Numbered from the stretch's first letter, positions 19,984-28,034 are shown. The stretch: 37,358 nt of DNA from Methanothrix sp. (GCA_026394475.1 JAPKYD010000014.1:1-37358), one strand, 5' to 3'. Numbers and translations are program-made. The notes: generated by a model from the letters alone, not told the origin.

Positions 19984-19989
19984 AAGATT

Positions 19990-20709
19990 TCACCCTTTGC
20001 TCAGAGCACTGGAGACTTCATCAACAGAAAAATGTGTCGTTAAAAGAGGAATATTCTCGACCTGAGCAATCCTGATTGCTACGGGGTCCACATCGGAAGG
20101 CATCAGCCCCTGCAGGACCACTGCACCGGGCTTGAGATTGCTGACGCGAACCGCTACCATGGGCGATTTACCGGATCGGATGCCGGTAAAGATCAGGGCC
20201 CTGGCCGTGCTGCGCCCATAGATCTTCTGGAACTGGTCGGGAAGCATCTCAACGATGGCCTTCATGCTGTCGATTATGGTGTAACCCCATATCGTGATAT
20301 CGGTTCGTCCAAAGATAACCGCAGCATTCAGCTTCAGAGCCATATCCGCGAGGGGAATTGGCTCTTGGTACTCGCAGACGCTGCAGATGGAATCCATCCC
20401 CAGGATATCTCCCCACATATCCTCATAGGCTCGAAGGACATTGCAGCCGCGGCTCTCATCTATCCTCAGCAGCGCATCGATGATCTTGCTCACAATCATT
20501 ATGCCGGGAGACTTCCTCCTGCCGCTCTCGTAATCGGAGATCACAGAAGGCGATATCCGCAGATAATTGGAAAGGTCGGTCTGGGTTATGCCGAAGTTCC
20601 TCCGCCACTTCCTCAGGGTCTCCCCCGGATTATGGGATAAGGTGATCTCTCCAGCAATCTTCTCAGCCAGCAATCCCCGGGCACTGGAGATCTCCCCTTC
20701 GGAATTCAT
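19990..20709 (-). CDS. XRE-type transcriptional regulator upstream of HMG-CoA synthase
   Basis: 239 residues. An XRE helix-turn-helix spans about 28-85 (LRKWRRNFGITQTDLSNYLRISPSVISDYESGRRKSPG). The C-terminal half is a separate alpha/beta domain ending VAIRIAQVENIPLLTTHFSVDEV, probably a sensor. The position immediately before HMG-CoA synthase, with the stop overlapping that gene's ribosome binding site, suggests it controls the mevalonate entry genes and possibly itself; this is inference. The ATG at 20709 lies about 26 bases after the TATA centre, so the mRNA is probably leaderless. Confidence 0.85.
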   Translation of the reverse strand: MNSEGEISSARGLLAEKIAGEITLSHNPGETLRKWRRNFGITQTDLSNYLRISPSVISDYESGRRKSPGIMIVSKIIDALLRIDESRGCNVLRAYEDMWGDILGMDSICSVCEYQEPIPLADMALKLNAAVIFGRTDITIWGYTIIDSMKAIVEMLPDQFQKIYGRSTARALIFTGIRSGKSPMVAVRVSNLKPGAVVLQGLMPSDVDPVAIRIAQVENIPLLTTHFSVDEVSSALSKG

Positions 20710-20731
20710 AATCTAAGACTGGTCAAACTAG

Positions 20732-20740
20732 GATATAAAT
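20732..20740 (-). promoter_or_regulatory. TATA box of the regulator-HMGCS-thiolase-DUF35 operon
   Basis: On the minus strand ATTTATATC, centred near 20736, predicts transcription start at about 20710, right at the ATG of the regulator. Confidence 0.55.
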
Positions 20741-20790
20741 GTAGCGAAAATAATTCGGCATTTAACGTAAGAATGGGCTCATTAAAGGGA

Positions 20791-20886
20791 TGCGTCGACC
20801 GGGATTCGAACCCGGGTTGTAGGCTTGCTTCGCAGAATCAAATCCTGCCTGGAAGGCCCAAGTCATAACCACTAGACCATCGACGC
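20791..20886 (-). tRNA. tRNA-Gly (anticodon TCC) with a 24-base intron
   Basis: The minus strand has acceptor GCGTCGA paired with TCGACGC, then A73. The D arm and T arm (CCGGG-TTCGAAT-CCCGG) are normal. The anticodon stem is TGGGC/GCCTA with loop CT-TCC-A-A once an intron at 20826-20849 is removed from the canonical site after base 37. The bulge-helix-bulge is textbook: a four-base helix CTTC/GAAG between three-base bulges CAG and CAA, with an intron stem GCAG/CTGC. The spliced length is 72. The anticodon reads glycine GGA/GGG codons. CCA is not encoded. Confidence 0.92.
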
Positions 20887-21037
20887 CCGCCCTTCTAGTA
20901 TCGCAGGAGGAACTTAACTGTTTCGATCCAGAATTTTGCCCGCGAATAGGCTTCCCATAAGAAAAGAACTGCCGTTAGCCTTCATCAGATAATTTGATAT
21001 ATGGGATAGGACGCGAAAAGGCATCAGAGAAAGAAGA

Positions 21038-21574
21038 ATGAACCCCCTGATCATCGCCATCTGGCTGATGCTGCCCGCCTATATTCCCAACAATATCGCA
21101 GCTCTCTTTGGAGGAGGCGTTCCCCTGGACCTCGGCCAAACCTTCCAAGATGGCCGGCGCATGCTGGGTGACGGCAAAACCCTTAGAGGAACGGCCGCTG
21201 GTACCGTCTGCGGGCTTTTGGCCGGGCTCATGCAGAACGCCATCGCGCCGGCCCTCGGCCTGCCAAGCTTTGGCACCGGCCCGGAGCAGCTCTTTGTACT
21301 CTTGGGCCTTTCGCTAGGCGCCATGGTGGGCGACATCGCGGCTGCTTTTTTCAAGCGCCGGCTGGGCCTCAAGCGCGGTGCGCCGCTCTTTGTCATAGAC
21401 CAGCTGGACTTCGTTATAGGGGCGTGGATTCTCACCATGATTCTTGCACCGCAATGGTTCTGGCAGAACTTCACTCCTCCGATAATATTAATAGTGTTGA
21501 TAATAACTCCCATTCTGCATCGCCTGACCAATATTATCGGCTATAAGATCGGAGCGAAGAGGGAGCCCTGGTAA
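21038..21574 (+). CDS. carS: CDP-archaeol synthase
   Basis: 178 residues with four to five membrane helices (DUF46 family). Conserved segments are [31 protein letters not shown] near 38-52 and [28 protein letters not shown] near 100-127. The enzyme joins CTP to unsaturated archaetidic acid (digeranylgeranylglyceryl phosphate), activating it for polar headgroup addition at the membrane. TTTGATATATGG about 40 bases upstream is a likely TATA box. It stands alone on the plus strand, before the mtr promoter. Confidence 0.94.
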   Translation: MNPLIIAIWLMLPAYIPNNIAALFGGGVPLDLGQTFQDGRRMLGDGKTLRGTAAGTVCGLLAGLMQNAIAPALGLPSFGTGPEQLFVLLGLSLGAMVGDIAAAFFKRRLGLKRGAPLFVIDQLDFVIGAWILTMILAPQWFWQNFTPPIILIVLIITPILHRLTNIIGYKIGAKREPW

Positions 21575-21631
21575 TAGCGCCAATCCCGTGCGGCTGAATA
21601 ATTTTTGGCTCTTCGGGGCTTTCGCGAAAGC

Positions 21632-21641
21632 TTTATAAGTT
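21632..21641 (+). promoter_or_regulatory. Promoter of the mtr operon
   Basis: TTTATAAGTT preceded by GCGAAAGC, a strong BRE/TATA pair. The expected start near 21662 gives a leader of about 60 bases that ends with GGAGGAGG five bases before the mtrE ATG, unlike the leaderless pattern of several neighbours. Confidence 0.6.
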
Positions 21642-21724
21642 TAGGTAATTGATACCAAGAGCGTTATAGCCAATTTTATCACGCAAAACTATGAAATTGG
21701 AGAAATGAAAAGGAGGAGGAATAA

Positions 21725-22630
21725 ATGGACGCATTTGGCATGGGGCTCGTAGCTGCTATGGGCGCTCTGGCCACGGTTGCGGGTGCTTCTGAGGATATTG
21801 ATTCAGATATAGGTTCTCAGAGCAATCCCAACTCGCAGGTTCAGCTGGCTGCCCAGGTCGGAAATCCCCACAGGATTTACAACAAGGCCATCGCAGGCGA
21901 GCCGCCATCGAACGCTCTGTGGTGTACAACCGCAGCCATCATGGCTTATGTGCTCATCGAAGGCTATCATATGCCTTTGCTGTTTGCAGTAGCCGCTGGG
22001 GCATCCCTGGCAGCTCTCTTCGACGGAGTGATGTCGACGAGCGCCTACTTTGGAAGATCCGCCAGCCAGGCCAGGTTCAACCAGTGGATCTACCTAGACA
22101 TCGTGCGGTACACAACGCCTTCGATTATGGCGCATGTGTGGATAACATCGTTCTGTATTTGTTTGATTGCGGTAATACAGGTTTACATTCTGACGCCTCA
22201 CCATCCCTTCCCGATTCCCGTAATTGGCCTGGTTTGGGGACTAACCGTCGGAGCTATCGGGTCGTCCGTAGGTGACATCCACTACGGTGGTGAGCGTGAG
22301 TTCCAGTGGAGGCTGTTCGGACAGGGCCTCAACACCATGCTCTCCGGACAGATCGTGAGGAAGGCCGAGGCAGGTCTTCGTAACTCCATAGACAATGCCT
22401 GGTTCTGCGCCAAGTTCGGCGGTCCGTGCACAGGATTGGCCTTCGGCCTGACCGTTTTCCTGGATAACTGGAGAACAACTGTCTTTGACCCCGTCACCCA
22501 GGCTGGCGCTGCCATTGCCATGGGCTTGTTCTTTGTAATTGTGATGAACCTGTACAACCACTACTGTGAGGTCTCTGCAAGGAGAAAGTACGGGCCGTAT
22601 CCAGGATACAAGGGGGACATACCCGCATGA
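21725..22630 (+). CDS. mtrE: Methyl-H4MPT:coenzyme M methyltransferase subunit E
   Basis: 301 residues with about six membrane helices; one of the three large integral subunits. The N-terminal half has the family's SDIGSQSNPNSQVQLAAQ stretch and IYNKAISGEPP-like text (IYNKAIAGEPPSNALW). A cytoplasmic loop contains GDIHYGGEREFQWRLFG. With MtrC and MtrD it forms the sodium channel part of the complex that couples methyl transfer from H4MPT to coenzyme M with Na+ export. It is first in the operon; its stop overlaps the mtrD ATG (ATGA). Confidence 0.97.
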   Translation: MDAFGMGLVAAMGALATVAGASEDIDSDIGSQSNPNSQVQLAAQVGNPHRIYNKAIAGEPPSNALWCTTAAIMAYVLIEGYHMPLLFAVAAGASLAALFDGVMSTSAYFGRSASQARFNQWIYLDIVRYTTPSIMAHVWITSFCICLIAVIQVYILTPHHPFPIPVIGLVWGLTVGAIGSSVGDIHYGGEREFQWRLFGQGLNTMLSGQIVRKAEAGLRNSIDNAWFCAKFGGPCTGLAFGLTVFLDNWRTTVFDPVTQAGAAIAMGLFFVIVMNLYNHYCEVSARRKYGPYPGYKGDIPA

Positions 22631-23322
22631 CCTTTGATATTAATACCATTATATACATTCTTGAGATCATCGTGGGAGGCCTACTCGTAGGTGTTGGCGT
22701 TCACTTCGTGCCCGTGGGTGGCGCCCCCGCAGCCATGGCCCAGGCCACAGGTATCGGTACAGGCACAGTGCAGCTGGCTGCAGGTTCAGGACTCACCGGT
22801 CTTCTGTCCGCTGGCCTGATGATGTCCGTCACCGATAATCTCTGGGCAATCTTAGCGACGGGTGCAGTTGGCGCCATGATCATGATTGACGCCACCATGC
22901 TGGCGGGCAGCTGGATTTACGCCTACGCCGTAGGTGCACCCTTTGCTTCGGCCAAGGTCAATTACGACCCAATTACTGGCTTCTCCCAGCCGCCTTATGT
23001 CGCACCAGGCACGGTCGGGCAGGGTATCCCCACCGTCTGCTTTGTTTCCGGTACGATCGGAGCAGCTATGGGGGGCCTCGGAGGGGCGATGATTTATTAT
23101 CCGCTGGTGCAGATCAACGGCAACCCGGCCATGAGCGCCATCTTCGCCATAGGCATATTCTTTGTGGACGCCGTGCTGGCTTCCTGGAACATCCAGGGAA
23201 CCATCGAAGGGTTCCACGATCCCAAGTTCAAGAAGTGGCCCAATGCCTTCAAATCGTGCCTGGTAGCAACTGCTATCTTGGCCGTTGTGGCCGTGCTCAT
23301 TACGCCCATTGGAGGAGTCTGA
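22627..23322 (+). CDS. mtrD: Methyl-H4MPT:coenzyme M methyltransferase subunit D
   Basis: 231 residues, about six helices. Typical glycine-rich text is VGVHFVPVGGAPAAMAQATGIGTGTVQLAAG near residues 21-51 and DNLWAILATGAVGAMIMID near 71-90. It is an integral subunit of the Mtr sodium pump. It overlaps mtrE by four bases, and its stop is one base from the mtrC ATG. Confidence 0.97.
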   Translation: MTFDINTIIYILEIIVGGLLVGVGVHFVPVGGAPAAMAQATGIGTGTVQLAAGSGLTGLLSAGLMMSVTDNLWAILATGAVGAMIMIDATMLAGSWIYAYAVGAPFASAKVNYDPITGFSQPPYVAPGTVGQGIPTVCFVSGTIGAAMGGLGGAMIYYPLVQINGNPAMSAIFAIGIFFVDAVLASWNIQGTIEGFHDPKFKKWPNAFKSCLVATAILAVVAVLITPIGGV

Positions 23323-23323
23323 G

Positions 23324-24145
23324 ATGGCAGAGAAAACCGTAGTCAAGGGGTTCAAGATCGAGCCCAAGCAGCTCAGGATCTACGGGCTGGTTGGGTCCGT
23401 GGTGGGAATCTACCTGGCATACATCCTGAACAGCGTCACAGGAACGAATATATTCTCCTTCGTAGGAGCCCTGGCAGCACTCTTCGGAGTGGTCATGGGT
23501 GCTAACGCTGTTCGACGCGTCTGCGCTTACGGTATAGGCACAGGAGTTCCCTCTATCGGAATGCTTTCCCTGGGAATGGGCACAGTGGCAGTCCTGTTCG
23601 GCCTCAACATTGCCGAGCAGTTGGGCGTGGGATTGCTGGGTGTGATCTTAGCTCTGGTTTACTCACTGATCTTCGGCTATGTCGTGGGGCTTATTGCCAA
23701 CAGGGTCATGGGCTTCAACATTCCCATCATGGAGGAAGGCTTGACTGACCTGTCCGGCGCAGGAACCTTGGCCATTTTGGGCTGGTGTTTTGCCATCTCC
23801 GGATCTCTGGCTTATGCCGATATCGTGAAGGACGTCTTCAATACAGGCTTCCTGGCCATCATCTTCATCTGCGGCGGTCTGGCTATCCTGCATCCCTTCA
23901 ACGCCAACCTCGGCCCGGATGAGAAGCAGGACAGGACCCTGGTGAACGGCGTGATGGTGGGAGGAATGTCCACTATAGCCACGGGCATATGTGCCCTGAT
24001 GACACTGGGACTGGCCGCAGGAATGGTGCAGATTGTGGTGGGCTTTGCCATCTGGTACTACTTCTACGTCTGGTACTTCAGGCTGGCAAAGAGAGATGCA
24101 TCAGCAGTGGTCGGAACAGGGCTTCTGCCGCCGAGCGCGCTCTAA
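23324..24145 (+). CDS. mtrC: Methyl-H4MPT:coenzyme M methyltransferase subunit C
   Basis: 273 residues, about seven to eight membrane helices, third of the large integral subunits. I use the ATG at 23324 (MAEKTVVKGFKIEPKQLRI), which follows the mtrD stop by one base; the frame is open further back to 23285 but that part would lie inside mtrD. Family text includes GANAVRRVCAYGIGTGVPSIG and NANLGPDEKQDRTL. mtrB follows after 14 bases with GGAGG. Confidence 0.97.
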   Translation: MAEKTVVKGFKIEPKQLRIYGLVGSVVGIYLAYILNSVTGTNIFSFVGALAALFGVVMGANAVRRVCAYGIGTGVPSIGMLSLGMGTVAVLFGLNIAEQLGVGLLGVILALVYSLIFGYVVGLIANRVMGFNIPIMEEGLTDLSGAGTLAILGWCFAISGSLAYADIVKDVFNTGFLAIIFICGGLAILHPFNANLGPDEKQDRTLVNGVMVGGMSTIATGICALMTLGLAAGMVQIVVGFAIWYYFYVWYFRLAKRDASAVVGTGLLPPSAL

Positions 24146-24159
24146 AGGAGGTCTTGTAA

Positions 24160-24522
24160 ATGGGAGTTGTAAGAATATCACCCGAACTGGGTCTGCTATT
24201 CGATCCTATCAAGGGAACGGTCGCAGAGCAAAGGGAAGACGTTGTTCAGTATGCTCTGGACCCACTCTATCCCAAGGTGGAGAAGCTCGACAATATAGCG
24301 GACGATCTGATGAACCAGCTGGTGCCGGACAACGAGCTCATGGAGTCCTACGCCAACAGGGGCAAGGCATCCTACATAGGCGGCCTGTACACCAACATCT
24401 GGATGGGCTTCATCATCGGCCTGGTAGTGGCCTTCGTCATCCTCGTCAGCACGCTGTTCACCAGCCCGGCTGGAATGGAAATAGTAAAGACGGCTTTGAA
24501 GCCGGCAACTGGAGGTGCCTGA
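24160..24522 (+). CDS. mtrB: Methyl-H4MPT:coenzyme M methyltransferase subunit B
   Basis: 120 residues: a cytoplasmic N-terminal part (VRISPELGLLFDPIKGTVAEQ) and one membrane helix near 85-103 (MGFIIGLVVAFVILVSTLF). Single-helix subunits such as MtrB surround the MtrCDE core. The ribosome binding site is AAAGGAGG. The stop is one base from the mtrA ATG. Confidence 0.95.
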   Translation: MGVVRISPELGLLFDPIKGTVAEQREDVVQYALDPLYPKVEKLDNIADDLMNQLVPDNELMESYANRGKASYIGGLYTNIWMGFIIGLVVAFVILVSTLFTSPAGMEIVKTALKPATGGA

Positions 24523-24523
24523 G

Positions 24524-25255
24524 ATGGCCCTGAAGAAGAAGCCTACCGAGCCGTGGCCGCTCATCACCGGCGAGTACTATGCAGGGAACCCGGAAAACCC
24601 TGTAGCTGTCTGTACCTGCGGATCTCACATCAAACCTGAGACGCTACTTGAGGCTGGAGCAGCTCTGACAGGACCCTGCAAGACGGAGAACATCGGCATA
24701 GAGAAGATGGTGGCCAACATGGTCTCCAATCCCAACATCAGGTTCCTGATCATAACGGGAATGGAGGTCAAGGGGCACATCACCGGCCAGGCTGCCGACT
24801 CCTTCCTCAAGAGCGGCATCGACAAAGAGGGAAGAATCATCGGAGCCAAGGGAGCCATCCCCTTCATCCAAAACCTAACAGAGGAATCTATTGAGCGTAT
24901 CCGGGCCCAGGTGGAGTCGGTCTTCATGATCGATACCGAGGACGTTGGAGCGATAACCGGCAAGATCAGAGAGCTGGTTTCCAAAGATCCAGGAGCCCTG
25001 GACGTCGATCCCATGAGGATCGAGATCAAAGTGGGTGGAGAAGAGGAAGAGGAACATGGACCGAGGGCGCTGGCTGCCGAGGTAGTTGAGGTCAGAGACA
25101 GGATGCGCCTGATGGACGCCGCTGTAACCAACAACGGTCTCCTCAACAAATTCCAGGCAGGCATCTATGCAGGCAAAATGGAGGGCATTGCCCTGGGCAT
25201 GACCATGATTCTGATCTTCTTCGGCATAATCCTGAAGATGGTAGGAGGGCACTAA
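24524..25255 (+). CDS. mtrA: Methyl-H4MPT:coenzyme M methyltransferase subunit A (corrinoid)
   Basis: 243 residues. The soluble cobamide-binding domain starts with PWPLITGEYYAGNPENPVAVCTCGSH and has GMEVKGHITGQ, whose H85 matches the histidine that ligates cobalt (His84 in studied MtrA). A C-terminal helix (GMTMILIFFGIILKMV) anchors it. It accepts the methyl group via MtrH and passes it to coenzyme M. I use the ATG at 24524 because GGAGGTG lies six bases upstream; the GTG at 24515 is part of that ribosome binding site. Confidence 0.97.
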   Translation: MALKKKPTEPWPLITGEYYAGNPENPVAVCTCGSHIKPETLLEAGAALTGPCKTENIGIEKMVANMVSNPNIRFLIITGMEVKGHITGQAADSFLKSGIDKEGRIIGAKGAIPFIQNLTEESIERIRAQVESVFMIDTEDVGAITGKIRELVSKDPGALDVDPMRIEIKVGGEEEEEHGPRALAAEVVEVRDRMRLMDAAVTNNGLLNKFQAGIYAGKMEGIALGMTMILIFFGIILKMVGGH

Positions 25256-25256
25256 G

Positions 25257-25493
25257 ATGGCAGAGGAACAAGAGATTGTATACGGCCAGGGAATTCCAAA
25301 CGTCGTTGAGCCCCAGATGGGAATGTTCGACGACCTGGTCGATGACATCAAATACAAGGGTCAGCTCCTGGCCAGGGAGACGAAGCTGAGCTCGGGTGTT
25401 CTCGCCACCGTTTCCATGGGATTCGCTATCGGGTTCATCCTAGCAGTCGTGATGATGATCGGGCCGTTCTTTGTTTTCAAAGGGGGGCTGTGA
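25257..25493 (+). CDS. mtrF: Methyl-H4MPT:coenzyme M methyltransferase subunit F
   Basis: 78 residues: a short cytoplasmic segment and one C-terminal membrane helix (VLATVSMGFAIGFILAVVMMIGPFFVF). MtrF resembles the tail region of MtrA/MtrB and is an accessory subunit. It begins one base after the mtrA stop, with GGAGGG upstream. Confidence 0.92.
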   Translation: MAEEQEIVYGQGIPNVVEPQMGMFDDLVDDIKYKGQLLARETKLSSGVLATVSMGFAIGFILAVVMMIGPFFVFKGGL

Positions 25494-25495
25494 CC

Positions 25496-25741
25496 ATGGC
25501 TGATGAAGGAAAGCAGATAATACCCGTTGGCGTCGTCGATCCAGATCAGTTCGCTCAGATCATGGCGAGGCTGGATAAGATCGATGAGAAGATAGAGTTC
25601 TACTCAGGCGAGAAGTTCCTGCGGGCAGGAAAGTCTGTCGGCAGAGATCTCGGCACGGCCTACGGGCTTTGCGCAGGACTGATCATAATATTGGCGTATA
25701 TACTGTTTGTATATGCCGGCCACTGGACGAGGGTGATTTGA
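25496..25741 (+). CDS. mtrG: Methyl-H4MPT:coenzyme M methyltransferase subunit G
   Basis: About 81 residues. The N-terminal half is a charged helix (FAQIMARLDKIDEKIEF) and the C-terminal half is one membrane helix (GLCAGLIIILAYILFVYAG). I use the ATG at 25496, after a G-rich ribosome binding site inside mtrF; a GTG at 25490 is the alternative. mtrH starts immediately after its stop (TGAATG). Confidence 0.93.
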   Translation: MADEGKQIIPVGVVDPDQFAQIMARLDKIDEKIEFYSGEKFLRAGKSVGRDLGTAYGLCAGLIIILAYILFVYAGHWTRVI

Positions 25742-26677
25742 ATGTTCAAGTTTGATAGGAAGCAAGAGGTCTTCGAGTTCGGCAAGTTCAAGGTTGGGGG
25801 CCAGCCTGGAGAGTACCCCACATGTTGCATTGGCACCATGTTCTACGCCAGGCACAAGATCGTCTCGGATGCGGAGCACGGAGTCTTCGACACGGCTGCG
25901 GCCGAGAAGCTCTGGAACGCACAGGTTGAGATGAGCGACATCACTGGCAACTCCTGTATGAACCAGATCGTCGCGGAGAGCAATGAGGCCATGAAGAAGG
26001 AGATCGACTGGTTCGTAGGGCTATCCGATTACCCGTTCCTCATCGACTCCAGCGCACCAGAGGTTCGCGCCTTCGGCGTCAAGTACGCCACCGAGATCGG
26101 CGTGGCAGACAGGGCCATCCACAACTCCATCAACGCCTCTATCACTCCCGAAGAGCTGCAGGCGGTCAAGGATAGCGACCTCGACGCAGCCATCATCCTG
26201 GCCTTCAACGCCATGGAGGCAGGAACCGTAGGCAAGATGAACATCTTGACCAAGGCAGGGGGCGGTGCCAAGAAGGGCATGCTGGAGTACGCCAAGGAGT
26301 GCGGCATAACCAGGACACTCATCGATACGGCCGCCATGCCTTTAGGCAGCGGCTCGGGAGCTACCTATCGTGCCATCATTGCCGTCAAGGCCCAGCTAGG
26401 CCTGCCAGTGGGCGGAGGGTTCCATAACGGCGCGTCGGCATGGGACTGGATGAAAAAGTGGAAGAAACAGCACAAAGAGGCCTTCGCTCCCGTGGATATC
26501 GGCTCCAACCTGGTGGCAGGCATCGTGGGCGCTGACTACTATCTCTACGGTCCGATGGAGAACGCTCCCATGATCTTCCCCGCCGCCGCGATGGTGGACA
26601 TCATGAAGGCAGAGGCGGCAGAAGAGCTGGGGCTGCAGGTCCTGACCGACGATCACCCCAGGAAGAAGACGCTTTAA
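25742..26677 (+). CDS. mtrH: Methyl-H4MPT:coenzyme M methyltransferase subunit H
   Basis: 311 residues, soluble TIM-barrel methyltransferase. It starts MFKFDRKQEVFEFGKFKVGG and contains GEYPTCCIGTMFYARHKIV, DSSAPEVRAFGVKYATEIG and the C-terminal barrel text GLPVGGGFHNGASAWDW. It transfers the methyl group from methyl-tetrahydromethanopterin (or sarcinapterin) to the corrinoid on MtrA. Last gene of the operon, followed by a hairpin terminator. The order EDCBAFGH is the standard one. Confidence 0.97.
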   Translation: MFKFDRKQEVFEFGKFKVGGQPGEYPTCCIGTMFYARHKIVSDAEHGVFDTAAAEKLWNAQVEMSDITGNSCMNQIVAESNEAMKKEIDWFVGLSDYPFLIDSSAPEVRAFGVKYATEIGVADRAIHNSINASITPEELQAVKDSDLDAAIILAFNAMEAGTVGKMNILTKAGGGAKKGMLEYAKECGITRTLIDTAAMPLGSGSGATYRAIIAVKAQLGLPVGGGFHNGASAWDWMKKWKKQHKEAFAPVDIGSNLVAGIVGADYYLYGPMENAPMIFPAAAMVDIMKAEAAEELGLQVLTDDHPRKKTL

Positions 26678-26706
26678 CGGCGTCTTCGCTCTTTTCTCTC
26701 TTTTTT
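26665..26706 (+). terminator. Hairpin and T-run ending the mtr operon
   Basis: GAAGACGC (26665-26672) pairs with GCGTCTTC (26680-26687) around a seven-base loop that includes the mtrH stop, followed by a pyrimidine tract CTTTTCTCTCTTTTTT. Stem plus T-rich tract is a strong termination signal. Confidence 0.7.
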
Positions 26707-26717
26707 GAGGAATTCCT

Positions 26718-27362
26718 TTGCCTAGGGTTTTTATCAAAACCACCTTTGGAGCTATCCGATTCAAATGCCAGAGATGCGGCTCCTGCTGCCACCATAAGAG
26801 GCCTCCTGAGTTCGAGGATCTGGTCCCCCTGGAACGACTGAAAGAGTTCTGCGCGAAATCGAACTTGATCTGCCTGACAAAGGAAGACATCGAGAATATC
26901 AGCCACCAGACGAGGCAGAAGCCCCGCGATTTCGTAGATACCCTCTTCGAGTACGATGGACAATGCGTCCGCGTCCGTGATTTTGGAGAGAAGATAATCC
27001 TAGATTTCCCGGTGATGAAGAGCAAGGAGGATACCACCTGCGTCTTCTACGATGATGGCTGCACCATTTATTCCGTGCGGCCCAGGGCCTGCCGGCTCTT
27101 TCCCTTTCGCGCGGAGGAAGAGACTGTGCCTCAGGAAGACATTCTGCTCAATATAAGCTACAACCCCACCTGCCCTGGGATAGGGGAAGGCAGAAGTGTG
27201 GATTCTAAGGAGCTGAAGAAGCTGGTCACCGATCAGTTCATGCAGAGAAGTGAGGAGATCGCGCTTGAGTTGCAAAGGCTTGCATCGGCGGGCAAGATTC
27301 AGAAGGATGCGAGGATTTATAGGACTCTGCCGGGCCGCAGATCCTGCAGCATTAAGGACTGA
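26718..27362 (+). CDS. YkgJ-family cysteine-cluster protein
   Basis: 214 residues. The N-terminal cluster is FKCQRCGSCCHHKRPPEF (C17, C20, C23, C24), and further cysteines lie in CVFYDDGCTIYSVRPRACRLFPF and PTCPGIGEG, the pattern of the YkgJ/Fli-B-like CxxCxxCC family thought to hold zinc or an iron-sulfur cluster. Biochemical role unknown. The start is TTG at 26718 with GAGG seven bases upstream. It follows the mtr terminator directly, so it is probably transcribed at low level by read-through or from a weak promoter. Confidence 0.85.
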   Translation: MPRVFIKTTFGAIRFKCQRCGSCCHHKRPPEFEDLVPLERLKEFCAKSNLICLTKEDIENISHQTRQKPRDFVDTLFEYDGQCVRVRDFGEKIILDFPVMKSKEDTTCVFYDDGCTIYSVRPRACRLFPFRAEEETVPQEDILLNISYNPTCPGIGEGRSVDSKELKKLVTDQFMQRSEEIALELQRLASAGKIQKDARIYRTLPGRRSCSIKD

Positions 27363-27470
27363 CTCAGTGTCGAGATGCGCCTGAGGTCTGGTAAAGTTTT
27401 TCTCCTATAGTGATGTAACCAGTTTGGGGCATGGGTTATCCCCGCGCCCTAAAATTGGAGGTGAGCCAAA

Positions 27471-27647
27471 ATGACAGTTGTAAAGAGCGATGCAATGCTG
27501 CAGCACGAGAAGTGGATAGCCGAGGTGGTCGCACATAGACCGAAACGTACCAACGACCAGGTAATGCATATCGAGTGGAGCAGATACTTGATTGTCGCAG
27601 CCGCTGTCCTAGTAGTAGTTATTGCTGCTTTATCTATGATGAAGTAG
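27471..27647 (+). CDS. Small membrane protein, 58 residues, downstream of mtr
   Basis: The ATG at 27471 has a full-consensus GGAGGTGA six bases upstream. The product starts with a charged amphipathic part (LQHEKWIAEVVAHRPKRT) and ends with one membrane helix (YLIVAAAVLVVVIAALSMMK). A perfect hairpin follows the stop. The strong ribosome binding site, own terminator and location suggest a well-expressed protein. I do not recognise it; a small accessory subunit of a membrane complex such as Mtr is one possibility, purely by position and shape. Confidence 0.75.
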   Translation: MTVVKSDAMLQHEKWIAEVVAHRPKRTNDQVMHIEWSRYLIVAAAVLVVVIAALSMMK

Positions 27648-27652
27648 GAGAA

Positions 27653-27675
27653 AAGGCCGGGCATCCGGCCTTCAT
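27653..27675 (+). terminator. Hairpin terminator after the 58-residue gene
   Basis: AAGGCCGG and CCGGCCTT form an eight-base perfect stem around GCAT, six bases after the stop codon, followed by a modest T-rich stretch. Confidence 0.6.
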
Positions 27676-27887
27676 TCCTGACTTCTGATGACAGCTTTTT
27701 CTAAGGGCAATCCTCGGAGGCCTAAATAATGCCGCTTTCTATAATCATTAATAATTAACTTATTGCAACAAAATTTTTTCTGAAGTCTGCAGTTTTTAGA
27801 TAAAAGGATGGCACAAAGTTTAAGTTAAGGGCAGTAGTTGAAGAGTTCTGTTCGCGTATCCACTGCCTAGAGAGGAGGTGAAAATAG

Positions 27888-27998
27888 ATGCCCAACATCA
27901 CGGATCAGCTGATCGCAATAGTCGTATTCGGCATTTGCACATTTGTACTGCCCTATGCATTCAACAAGTGGTCTGACAGCAGAGCAGGTGTAAGGTAA
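27888..27998 (+). CDS. Very small membrane protein, 36 residues
   Basis: The ATG at 27888 has AGGAGGTGA six bases upstream, the best ribosome binding site in the window. The product has one membrane helix (LIAIVVFGICTFVLPYAF) and a short basic tail NKWSDSRAGVR. A perfect hairpin follows 14 bases after the stop, making a self-contained transcription unit preceded by an AT-rich promoter region with TTTAAGTTAA near 27819. No family recognised. It resembles the single-helix accessory subunits of energy-converting membrane complexes. Confidence 0.7.
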   Translation: MPNITDQLIAIVVFGICTFVLPYAFNKWSDSRAGVR

Positions 27999-28012
27999 AT
28001 TCGCTTTATCAC

Positions 28013-28034
28013 GATCCTGGTTCCCGCCAGGATC
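28013..28034 (+). terminator. Hairpin terminator after the 36-residue gene
   Basis: GATCCTGG pairs perfectly with CCAGGATC around TTCCCG, followed by an AT-rich stretch. It also faces the end of the minus-strand gene at 28045 and may serve both. Confidence 0.6.

Noticed and set aside
23285-23323. Upstream start for mtrC at 23285
   Set aside because: It lies inside mtrD and gives non-family residues; the ATG at 23324 is one base after the mtrD stop.
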